8,199 bases of DNA from an uncultured beta proteobacterium (GTDB lineage Bacteria > Pseudomonadota > Gammaproteobacteria > Burkholderiales > Burkholderiaceae). A program made the position numbers and the translations under genes. Positions 1 to 5,814 of the stretch are shown here, piece after piece (position 1 is the first letter of the stretch; each line of letters starts with the position of its first letter). A model generated the notes under the pieces. That model was given only the letters and a program-made list of their open reading frames with translations. It was not told the origin of the DNA and made no database searches. Location of the stretch: the NCBI GenBank assembly GCA_903944255.1, contig CAJARE010000251.1:1-8199 (forward strand), given 5' to 3'.

Positions 1-129
1 AACTACTATTTATCTAAGCGTACTAACGTTTATGGTATCTACGGTACAAACAACATGAGCTCTGCTCAGCCTGTTAACCCAGCTTTGAATGTATCTTCAT
101 TCGCAGTTGGCGTACGTCACACTTTCTAA
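1..129 (+). CDS. Gram-negative porin, C-terminal fragment (5' end outside window)
   Basis: Frame 1 is open from the first base to TAA at 127-129 and encodes 42 residues ending in FAVGVRHTF. The alternating aromatic/hydrophobic pattern of the last strand and the terminal Phe are the signature of a trimeric general porin (Porin_4/OmpC-like family of Burkholderiales), where the last strand is recognised by the BAM assembly machinery. The protein would form a passive diffusion channel in the outer membrane. An intrinsic terminator follows 43 bases after the stop, so transcription of this gene probably ends before the recombinase gene. Only the tail is visible, so substrate preference cannot be judged. 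The family call rests on the C-terminal motif and on alternation seen in the preceding strand (residues YGIYG). Confidence 0.82.
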   Translation, partial: NYYLSKRTNVYGIYGTNNMSSAQPVNPALNVSSFAVGVRHTF

Positions 130-130
130 T

Positions 131-154
131 TTAAGGCTAGCGTAAGCTAGTTAA
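131..154 (+). other. Small hairpin in the porin 3' UTR
   Basis: The 5-bp stem CTAGC/GCTAG (137-141 with 146-150) closes a GTAA tetraloop and is flanked by complementary TTAA arms (131-134 with 151-154), leaving a GG bulge. It starts just after the porin stop and precedes the main terminator. No U-run follows, so it is not itself a terminator. It may protect the mRNA 3' end, but that is inference. Confidence 0.4.
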
Positions 155-172
155 AAATTAGGGAAGCAATCA

Positions 173-211
173 ATTAACCCGTGGTGGAAACGCCGCGGGT
201 TAATCTTTTTT
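173..211 (+). terminator. Rho-independent terminator of the porin gene
   Basis: A 14-bp stem pairs 173-186 with 191-204. It contains two G-U wobbles (182/195 and 185/192) and is capped by the tetraloop GAAA at 187-190. A run of six T follows at 206-211. The outer part of the stem is ATTAACCCG paired with CGGGTTAAT. This is a textbook intrinsic terminator and it isolates the porin gene from the recombinase gene downstream. Confidence 0.92.
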
Positions 212-392
212 GAAACATCAAAATTGTTTCTAGCACTAAAAGATAGCTCGGTAACAAGAAGTTAGACAGCTGTCAATATGATCCGCAGCGAAATAGCCAT
301 ATTTTCCTTTTTTCTCAGGAGGGTATTTCTTTACTACATTTAATAAATTATTAAAAATATTAGCCAATCTCATTAAAAATTAGGCAAAGCAG
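212..392. other. AT-rich intergenic region before the recombinase gene
   Basis: This 181-base gap carries no gene that I can support. It holds a perfect 10-bp palindrome GACAGCTGTC (265-274), an AGGAGGG purine run (317-323) with no ATG, GTG or TTG at a usable distance, a 17-base inverted repeat (339-355), and one copy each of two short repeats described separately. No convincing sigma-70 promoter was found: TTTACT at 330-335 has no good -10 partner at 16-18 bases. Confidence 0.5.
339..355. repeat. 17-base AT-only inverted repeat upstream of the recombinase gene
   Basis: TTTAATAA and TTATTAAA are perfect reverse complements around a single central A (347). The element ends 37 bases before the recombinase start codon. 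The position fits an operator or a recombinase/accessory-protein binding site. Because it contains only A and T in an AT-rich stretch, chance remains possible. Confidence 0.4.
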
Positions 393-1652
393 ATGCCCCT
401 GGAAGTAAATTATTTGATTGCAGCCAACGATTCCAATCTTTTGGGCGTGGATAAGCATGATTATGAATATATTGATGTAGCACCTTCCAAGCAAATCCCT
501 CTTTGTTTTCCAAGGTCGAACACCAAAGAACCAAGCACTTTTGATGTCTTAGTTGAGCTAATGCTCATCAAGGAGGCTCAAAGACTCAATAGCAAGGAAA
601 TTACTGGGCAAACCTTTGAAATGCTCAGATGCAGACTAAATGGCCATGTCCTTGCATTTTTTAGTGGAGAGCTCGCAAGCGATATCAATCATCGAAGAAT
701 TAGCGAATTCATCAGCTATTTGCAGGATCAGGAAATAGGGGCTGTAACGATTAATCAGTATTTAGGCTTACTGAAGAGAGTGCTCACTTTAGCCGTTCTA
801 GAAGAGGACATTGAGAATGTGCCTGTCTTCCCAAAATTAAGATCTAAAAGCGTTCCAAGAGGGAGTTTTTCGGCCTATGAATACAAACGCTTATTGAGAA
901 TATCCCGTCATCTTGCAGCCATTAGTGACTCACCAAGGCCAATTACCCATAGGAATACAGCCAACGGGGCATTTATTAAAACCGAATCTGTGCCCCAAGA
1001 AATGAAGTGGCTGATTGGTTTTATGGTGAATACCTTTGTAAGGCCAGTCGATATTAAGCTCATTAAAAATAAGCACATCAAAATTATTAATGGGGACAAT
1101 CGATATTTGAGAATCTCGATGATAGAAACCAAGAGACATGCTGGCCAAATTGTATCTATGAGAACAGCGGTAAGTCTTTACAAGAGAATTTTGGCTTATC
1201 AAACATCACAAGGTTTTGGCAGGGACGAGGATTATGTCTTTTTCCCGCAGGTTGCAGACAGACAAGGGGCTATATCTCTGATCTCAAACCATTTTAAAAA
1301 AATTCTTGACTCAGGCAATATGGCTATAGGAGTCAATGGTGAAAAAAGGTCTTTGTATAGCCTAAGACATACAGCAATTACCTTTAGACTTTTGTATGGC
1401 AGTGGGATTGATTTACTAACGCTTGCAAGAAATGCAAGAACTTCAGTCGAAATGATTGAAAGATTTTATTCATCGAACTTAACTGCTGAAATGAATATTG
1501 GGCTTTTGCATAGCAAAAGGTCACATGGCACTCTCAATAAGAAAATAAGCAATCTATAAAGTAGTTGAAGTGGGATAAAGCGAGTGTGGGGGTCACGTCT
1601 CTAAAGCGTGAGAAGAATATATTCATTTTGATTTGGGTCTTTATTAGTCAAT
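358..1652 (+). repeat. Imperfect 11-bp direct repeats bracketing the recombinase gene (possible att-like ends)
   Basis: TATTAGCCAAT at 358-368 lies 24 bases before the recombinase start, and TATTAGTCAAT at 1642-1652 lies 82 bases after its stop. They match at 10 of 11 positions in the same orientation. Direct repeats bracketing a recombinase are what a small integrated element would leave, but 11 bp with one mismatch in AT-rich DNA is weak evidence. Confidence 0.25.
393..1559 (+). CDS. Tyrosine recombinase / site-specific integrase (phage integrase family)
   Basis: This 388-residue protein has the two-part layout of tyrosine recombinases: a helical SAM-like core-binding region (about residues 50-145) and a C-terminal catalytic domain (about 155-370). 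Visible catalytic residues are Arg217 (in VNTFVRPVD), Lys247 (in IETKRH), Arg325 (in YSLRHTAIT) and the nucleophile Tyr359 (in MIERFYSS). The positions of the two usual histidines are Tyr322 (HxxR box) and, counting nine residues back from the Tyr, Thr350. Such replacements occur in phage-type integrases, so activity is plausible. The start ATG is preceded by an in-frame TAG at 381-383, so no longer N-terminus exists; the ribosome site is weak (TAGG at 381-384). Twenty-five of 29 arginine codons are AGA/AGG, against 1 of 24 in lipA, pointing to foreign origin. No excisionase, transposition partner or cargo gene is adjacent. The target site is unknown. Confidence 0.93.
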   Translation: MPLEVNYLIAANDSNLLGVDKHDYEYIDVAPSKQIPLCFPRSNTKEPSTFDVLVELMLIKEAQRLNSKEITGQTFEMLRCRLNGHVLAFFSGELASDINHRRISEFISYLQDQEIGAVTINQYLGLLKRVLTLAVLEEDIENVPVFPKLRSKSVPRGSFSAYEYKRLLRISRHLAAISDSPRPITHRNTANGAFIKTESVPQEMKWLIGFMVNTFVRPVDIKLIKNKHIKIINGDNRYLRISMIETKRHAGQIVSMRTAVSLYKRILAYQTSQGFGRDEDYVFFPQVADRQGAISLISNHFKKILDSGNMAIGVNGEKRSLYSLRHTAITFRLLYGSGIDLLTLARNARTSVEMIERFYSSNLTAEMNIGLLHSKRSHGTLNKKISNL

Positions 1653-1655
1653 AAA
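1640..1655. repeat. Short AT inverted repeat between the recombinase gene and the VanZ gene
   Basis: TTTATT (1640-1645) and AATAAA (1650-1655) form a perfect 6-bp inverted repeat around AGTC, overlapping the downstream copy of the 11-bp repeat. It has no G or C in the stem and no U-run, so it is not an intrinsic terminator. The 1560-1711 gap otherwise contains only a weak TCACG/CGTGA hairpin (1593-1611) and a TATAAA at 1660-1665 that lacks a properly spaced -35 box. The promoter of the downstream operon is presumably here but cannot be fixed. Confidence 0.3.
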
Positions 1656-1711
1656 AGCATATAAATCAACCAGCTGCCCTTTAGATTGGTAGTCTGACCT
1701 AAAATTGTGGA

Positions 1712-2806
1712 ATGCATCAAGAAGAACTGCGTCCCCGTAAATTAGTTTGGCCACTACAGGCCATGCCATTGGCAAGAGCCATGGGCTTAAGTTATGCCCT
1801 TCTGATTGTCTATGTTAGCCTGAATCCCTTTGATTTTGACTTTCATAATGGAATTTCTCTATGGGCCTGGTTAGGTGCGCCGACTCCCCGTTTTATCACG
1901 TTGTTTGATGTATTAGTCAATATTCTGGCTTATATACCCTTCGGATTTTTGATTGTGTTTGCTGCCTATCCTCGATGGCGCAATTTTGTAGCTTTGGGAA
2001 TCGCCCTCTCTTTATGTGGCCTTCTGGCATTCAGCGTCGAAACCCTGCAATCATGGCTGCCCACCAGAATTCCAAGTCAAATAGACTGGTGGGCCAATGT
2101 TCTAGGTGGCTTACTAGGTGGGCTCTTAGCGATTCCTTTGGGCCCTCAATGGCTGTCGGGAAGCGTCATTCGTCGTCGCTTTGATCAATGGTTTGGCTTG
2201 AACTGGGCCGCATGTGCACTATTTTTATTATTTCCTTGGTCGCAAATTTATCCGCAAAGCTCTTGGCTTGGCACTGGGGTCTGGGGGCATGCCATTTTTG
2301 CTTCGATTGATTGGGGCACCATCGTCATCAATCATGTTGCCCAGGAAACCATCATTACGGTACTTTGCTGGCTGGGGGTTGCATTATTGCTTTCTTTGGG
2401 TATGCGAACCAAAGCCCCGCAATGGCCTATTTTGAATGGTTTACTGTGTTTTACCGTTGTTATTAAAACTGTCTTTACAGCGCTTCAATTTGGAAGTGAT
2501 CTCGGATTCTTGTGGTTAACCGCAGGAGCTGTTTGGGGAATGCTGTTAGCGAGCCTGCTATTGAGATGGGCATTGCGCTTAAGCCAAAGAACAAAGTTTT
2601 TCTTAGCTTTATGTTGCTTGATCTGCGCAACGTTAGCAATTAATGTCTTGCCTGATAATCCGTATTTCATTCTTACCCTGAGACATTGGCATCAAGGACG
2701 CTTATTGCACTTTAATGAATTAATGCAGTGGGTTTCAGTGGTATGGTTGCCATTAGCTTTGATTTGGATGATTCGTAGTGCCTTAGAATTTAAACCCAAG
2801 GATTGA
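1712..2806 (+). CDS. VanZ-family polytopic membrane protein
   Basis: This 364-residue protein is very hydrophobic, with about nine or ten predicted membrane segments (roughly residues 24-38, 63-85, 92-110, 127-145, 163-175, 210-230, 240-258, 265-285, 296-311, 338-355). The N-terminal third carries the VanZ-like signature: Asn70 in the second helix, then Glu110-x2-Gln113, Arg119, Asp125, Asn129 and Gly132, followed by a Gly-rich helix. VanZ was named for low-level teicoplanin resistance in enterococci, but the wider family has no established reaction and antibiotic resistance should not be assumed here. The family core is under 200 residues. The C-terminal half (about 160-364) adds further helices that I do not recognise. 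It is first in the run leading to lipB-lipA, 16 bases before the ferredoxin gene. The start is uncertain: ATG 1712 has a poor ribosome site, and Met18 (1763) is an alternative. Confidence 0.85.
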   Translation: MHQEELRPRKLVWPLQAMPLARAMGLSYALLIVYVSLNPFDFDFHNGISLWAWLGAPTPRFITLFDVLVNILAYIPFGFLIVFAAYPRWRNFVALGIALSLCGLLAFSVETLQSWLPTRIPSQIDWWANVLGGLLGGLLAIPLGPQWLSGSVIRRRFDQWFGLNWAACALFLLFPWSQIYPQSSWLGTGVWGHAIFASIDWGTIVINHVAQETIITVLCWLGVALLLSLGMRTKAPQWPILNGLLCFTVVIKTVFTALQFGSDLGFLWLTAGAVWGMLLASLLLRWALRLSQRTKFFLALCCLICATLAINVLPDNPYFILTLRHWHQGRLLHFNELMQWVSVVWLPLALIWMIRSALEFKPKD

Positions 2807-2822
2807 TAAAGATAATTTTCCT

Positions 2823-3131
2823 ATGAGCTTTTCTCACCACTTATTTTTTTGCCTCAACCAACGCAGTAATGGGGAGGACTGTTGTGATCGCCATAATGCG
2901 TTTGCTTTGTTTGAATATGCCAAGAGCAGAGTTAAACAACTCGGTCTATCGGGGCCTGGAAAAGTACGCGTCAATAAAGCGGGTTGCTTAGATCGCTGTG
3001 CTGATGGACCAGTCATGGTGGTTTATCCAGATGGCGTTTGGTATACCTTGGTAGATACTGAAGACGTAGAAGAAATTATCCAGTCCCACTTAATTAAAGG
3101 TCTCCCTGTTGAGCGTTTGCAGTTGACTTAG
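2823..3131 (+). CDS. Thioredoxin-like [2Fe-2S] ferredoxin
   Basis: This 102-residue cytosolic protein has four cysteines spaced as in the thioredoxin-fold [2Fe-2S] ferredoxins (Clostridium pasteurianum 2Fe-2S type, related to the NuoE C-terminal domain). They are Cys10 after the first strand (HLFFC), Cys20 or Cys21 in the following loop, and Cys55/Cys59 in GCLDRCADGP. The sequence VMVVYPDGVWYTLVDTEDVEEIIQSHL after the last pair is characteristic of this family. It would carry single electrons to an unidentified partner. It lies 16 bases after the VanZ stop and 19 bases before the hydrolase start. Its place upstream of lipA, which needs reducing power for radical-SAM chemistry, makes a supporting role tempting, but that is inference only. 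The ribosome site is weak. Confidence 0.9.
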   Translation: MSFSHHLFFCLNQRSNGEDCCDRHNAFALFEYAKSRVKQLGLSGPGKVRVNKAGCLDRCADGPVMVVYPDGVWYTLVDTEDVEEIIQSHLIKGLPVERLQLT

Positions 3132-3150
3132 TCTTAGTTGAAAGTTTTTC

Positions 3151-3867
3151 ATGAATAGTCGCACCAAAGTAATTCATATTAATGGCATTGTTGGTTTGAT
3201 AGAGATGTCGATTGATCTTCCTGATGAGCTGAAAAGTGATCCGTCATTTATAGTGCGTGGTTTAGCTTTGGTTGCCCATCCACATCCATTAATGGGGGGC
3301 ACGATGGATAACAAGGTGGCTCAGACCATGGCACGCGCTTTTAATCAGTTGGGTTATGTGAGTGTGCGCCCAAACTTTCGTGGGGTGGGTGGTACTCTGG
3401 GCGTCCACGATGATGGCGTGGGTGAATTAGATGATTTATTGCATGTTACCGATTGGATGCGAACACCCTCAAGCTGGAGTCAAAGTGAAGTTACCGCCTA
3501 TCAAGCTTGGACTGCAAATGTAAATGTCCTACCCTTAGTCGTTTCTGGTTTTTCCTTTGGCAGTTTTGTGGGAAGTCATTTAGTCCAAAAATTGGCTGAA
3601 TTAGGCCGCCCAGCTGAGCGTTTAGTCATGGTCGGGAGCGCAGCAGGGAAGTGGGACTTAGCTACAGTAGCTGCTGATACCATTGTGATTCATGGTGAAG
3701 TAGATGAGACTATTCCTTTGGTAGATGTATTCGATTGGGCACGCCCTCAAGAGTTAACGGTTCAAGTGGTGCCTGGGGCGGATCATTTTTTTCACCGTAG
3801 ATTGCATTGCATACGCAACATCATCACTGGCGCTTGGTTGGGCATGCCAGACCACCGCAACTCTTGA
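3151..3867 (+). CDS. Alpha/beta hydrolase (COG2945-like)
   Basis: This 238-residue cytosolic protein has an alpha/beta-hydrolase fold. Its oxyanion region is the HPHPLMGGTMDN motif at residues 43-54, which is distinctive of the COG2945 subgroup, followed by RPNFRGVGGT at 73-82. The nucleophile elbow is GFSFGS with Ser135. The acid is probably Asp185 in HGEVDETIP, and the base is His212 in GADHFFH. The catalytic triad therefore looks intact. It should hydrolyse an ester, thioester or amide bond, but the substrate cannot be read from sequence. The gene sits 19 bases after the ferredoxin gene and 15 bases before the DUF493 gene. No signal peptide is present. Confidence 0.9.
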   Translation: MNSRTKVIHINGIVGLIEMSIDLPDELKSDPSFIVRGLALVAHPHPLMGGTMDNKVAQTMARAFNQLGYVSVRPNFRGVGGTLGVHDDGVGELDDLLHVTDWMRTPSSWSQSEVTAYQAWTANVNVLPLVVSGFSFGSFVGSHLVQKLAELGRPAERLVMVGSAAGKWDLATVAADTIVIHGEVDETIPLVDVFDWARPQELTVQVVPGADHFFHRRLHCIRNIITGAWLGMPDHRNS

Positions 3868-3882
3868 AAGACCTTTTTCAAA

Positions 3883-4152
3883 ATGACGACTGAAGAAAAA
3901 TCCCTGATTGAGTACCCTTCCCAGTTTCCAATTAAGGTAATGGGAAAAGCAAGCCCTGAATATTTGCCAGCCATTATTCATATTGCAAAACAGTTTGACC
4001 CGACATTTGATGAAAGTAAGGTTGAGCAACGACCCTCTAAAGATGGAAATTATTTAGGAATCACCTTGCCGATAACCGCTACCAGTCGTGAGCAGTTAGA
4101 TGAGTTGTATAGAACGCTTTCTACACATCCCTTGGTGAGTATCGTTCTTTGA
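3883..4152 (+). CDS. DUF493 / YbeD-family protein
   Basis: This small 89-residue protein shows the DUF493 pattern: an N-terminal YPSQFPIKVMGK segment (residues 11-22), a central helix, a GNYLGITLPITATSREQLDELY stretch around residues 55-76, and THPLV near the C-terminus. The fold in the family is a ferredoxin-like ACT-type sandwich resembling regulatory domains. E. coli YbeD is encoded just upstream of lipB, and the same order occurs here with a 10-base gap, which strengthens the call. A regulatory link to lipoylation has been suggested by this conserved neighbourhood, but no reaction is established. Confidence 0.92.
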   Translation: MTTEEKSLIEYPSQFPIKVMGKASPEYLPAIIHIAKQFDPTFDESKVEQRPSKDGNYLGITLPITATSREQLDELYRTLSTHPLVSIVL

Positions 4153-4162
4153 TTCAAATCAC

Positions 4163-4807
4163 ATGCCATTCCTAGTTAAGCATCTTGGGCTAGCGGATTA
4201 TGTAGCCACTTATGAGGCAATGCGCACCTTTACCAAACAGCGCGATGCCAATACTCTTGATGAAGTTTGGGTATTGCAGCATCAACCTGTATTTACTTTA
4301 GGTCTTGCAGGAGATGCTAGCCATCTGCATTCACCAAGTCAGCAAATTCCACTAATCCAAGTCGATCGAGGGGGTGAGATTACGTATCATGGCCCTGGCC
4401 AAATCGTGGTTTATCTTTTGCTTGATCTCAAGCGCCTAGGCATTTTTGTAAAAGAGCTGGTCTCACGCATTGAGCAAGCAGTCATCGATACTTTGGGGGA
4501 TTATGGTTTGCAGGCACAAAGACTCAAAGGTGCGCCGGGAATCTATATTGCAAATCAGCCTAGTGTTGCTGAAGAATGGTTTGGTGCTAAGGTGGCTGCT
4601 TTGGGTCTTAAAGTCTCCAAAAGTTGCTCTTATCATGGCCTAGCGTTGAATGTGGCAACTGATTTGGAAGCATTTGATCGGATCCACCCTTGTGGTTATG
4701 AGGGTTTAAAGACAGTTGATATGCAAACCCTTGGGATCAAGGACAATATAGACATGATTAGCCAAAGGCTTTTGGAGCATTTACAAAAGCAACTGATGTC
4801 ACCATGA
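4163..4807 (+). CDS. lipB: Octanoyl-[acyl-carrier-protein]:protein N-octanoyltransferase LipB
   Basis: LipB moves an octanoyl group from acyl carrier protein to a lysine of the lipoyl domains of pyruvate and 2-oxoglutarate dehydrogenases and of glycine cleavage H protein, the first step of de novo lipoate assembly in the cytosol. The 214-residue length is normal for the family. The signature RGGEITYHGPGQ lies at residues 69-80, the catalytic Lys143 in GAKVAALG, the SYHGLALNV motif at 156-164, and the acyl-thioester Cys177 in HPCGYEG. All expected active-site residues are present. The stop codon overlaps the lipA start (ATGA), so the two are probably translationally coupled. The start follows the DUF493 stop by 10 bases without a strong Shine-Dalgarno site. 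Confidence 0.97.
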   Translation: MPFLVKHLGLADYVATYEAMRTFTKQRDANTLDEVWVLQHQPVFTLGLAGDASHLHSPSQQIPLIQVDRGGEITYHGPGQIVVYLLLDLKRLGIFVKELVSRIEQAVIDTLGDYGLQAQRLKGAPGIYIANQPSVAEEWFGAKVAALGLKVSKSCSYHGLALNVATDLEAFDRIHPCGYEGLKTVDMQTLGIKDNIDMISQRLLEHLQKQLMSP

Positions 4808-5814
4808 CCACAAACAAGACCGATACAGAAAACCCTACTCAGGCTCGTCAAGACCTTCATTACGACGCTACACGTAAGCAAAAGTCGAGTGAAAAAACAG
4901 CGCGTATTCCGATCAAAATCGTGCCAATTGAGGAGATACTCAAAAAGCCTGATTGGATTCGCGTGAAGGCAGCCTCTGTAAATTCTCGCTTTTCAGAAAT
5001 CAAAAAGATTTTGCGTGAAAATGAACTAGTTACCGTATGTGAAGAAGCAAGTTGCCCCAATATCGGAGAGTGCTTTGGTAAGGGGACAGCCACTTTCATG
5101 ATCATGGGTGATAAATGCACTCGTCGTTGCCCCTTTTGCGATGTAGGGCACGGAAGACCAGATCCTTTAGATGAAAAAGAACCAGCTAACTTAGCGCGAA
5201 CGATTGCTGCGCTGAAATTAAATTACGTTGTGATTACGAGCGTTGATCGTGATGATCTTCGCGATGGTGGTGCGATGCATTTCGTTGACTGCATATCTCA
5301 GTCACGTGCGTCATCACCTAGCACTCGTATTGAAGTATTGGTACCAGATTTTCGAGGGCGTTTAGATAAAGCGCTTAATGTCTTTGCTGAGTACGCACCT
5401 AATGGCTTGCCAGATGTCATGAACCATAATCTTGAAACGGTTCCTCGTTTGTATAAGGAGGCACGTCCAGGCGCAGACTATGCACATTCATTGAAATTAT
5501 TGAAAGATTTCAAAGAGCGCTTTCCTCATATTCCTACAAAAAGTGGATTGATGGTTGGGCTTGGTGAAACTGATCAAGAAATATTAGAAGTCATGCGCGA
5601 TATGCGCGAGCACAATATCGATATGCTTACTATCGGACAGTACCTTGCACCCTCTGGCCATCACTTACCTGTTCGGCGTTATGTTCACCCAGACGTTTTC
5701 AAGCATTTCGAGGAAGAGGCATATGCAATGGGCTTCTCCCATGCTGCAATAGGGGCAATGGTTCGCTCTAGTTATCATGCTGATCAACAGGCACATGACG
5801 CCGGCGTTCTTTAA
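4804..5814 (+). CDS. lipA: Lipoyl synthase LipA (radical SAM)
   Basis: LipA inserts two sulfur atoms at C6 and C8 of protein-bound octanoyl groups made by LipB, using S-adenosylmethionine and two [4Fe-4S] clusters. The auxiliary, sacrificed cluster is bound by Cys79, Cys84 and Cys90 (C-x4-C-x5-C in CEEASCPNIGEC) and by the Ser of the C-terminal RSSYHA motif (residues 321-326). The radical-SAM cluster uses Cys105-x3-Cys109-x2-Cys112 (CTRRCPFC). Further family motifs visible are TSVDRDDLRDGGA (145-157) and MVGLGET (250-256). The length of 336 residues is typical, with a poorly conserved basic N-terminal 45 residues. The ATG overlaps the lipB stop by four bases. Arginine codons are almost all CGN, giving a native-genome reference for this window. 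Confidence 0.98.
   Translation: MTTNKTDTENPTQARQDLHYDATRKQKSSEKTARIPIKIVPIEEILKKPDWIRVKAASVNSRFSEIKKILRENELVTVCEEASCPNIGECFGKGTATFMIMGDKCTRRCPFCDVGHGRPDPLDEKEPANLARTIAALKLNYVVITSVDRDDLRDGGAMHFVDCISQSRASSPSTRIEVLVPDFRGRLDKALNVFAEYAPNGLPDVMNHNLETVPRLYKEARPGADYAHSLKLLKDFKERFPHIPTKSGLMVGLGETDQEILEVMRDMREHNIDMLTIGQYLAPSGHHLPVRRYVHPDVFKHFEEEAYAMGFSHAAIGAMVRSSYHADQQAHDAGVL

Larger units (their letters stand above)
151..384 (+). repeat. Pair of 12-bp direct repeats flanking the porin-recombinase junction
   Basis: The 12-mer TTAAAAATTAGG occurs at 151-162, just after the porin stop and before its terminator, and again at 373-384, where it runs into the weak ribosome-binding region of the recombinase gene. 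Both copies are followed within two bases by AAGCA. The copies are 222 bases apart. They could reflect a local duplication or recombination sites, and low sequence complexity lowers the weight. Confidence 0.4.

Noticed and set aside
317..323. Strong Shine-Dalgarno-like AGGAGGG without an annotated gene
   Set aside because: No ATG, GTG or TTG occurs at a usable distance downstream; only a very short frame beginning at an ATT could be read, so a hidden small gene is not supported.
908..1202. Minus-strand reading frames inside the recombinase gene
   Set aside because: They are antisense shadows of a well-supported gene, with no ribosome sites and no recognisable motifs.
1593..1611. TCACG/CGTGA hairpin after the recombinase gene as a terminator
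   Set aside because: The stem is only 5 bp with a 9-base loop and no T-run follows, so it does not qualify as an intrinsic terminator.
1712..2806. VanZ gene as an antibiotic-resistance determinant
   Set aside because: VanZ-like proteins are widespread and mostly uncharacterised; there are no other glycopeptide resistance genes nearby, and a Gram-negative context makes that role unlikely.
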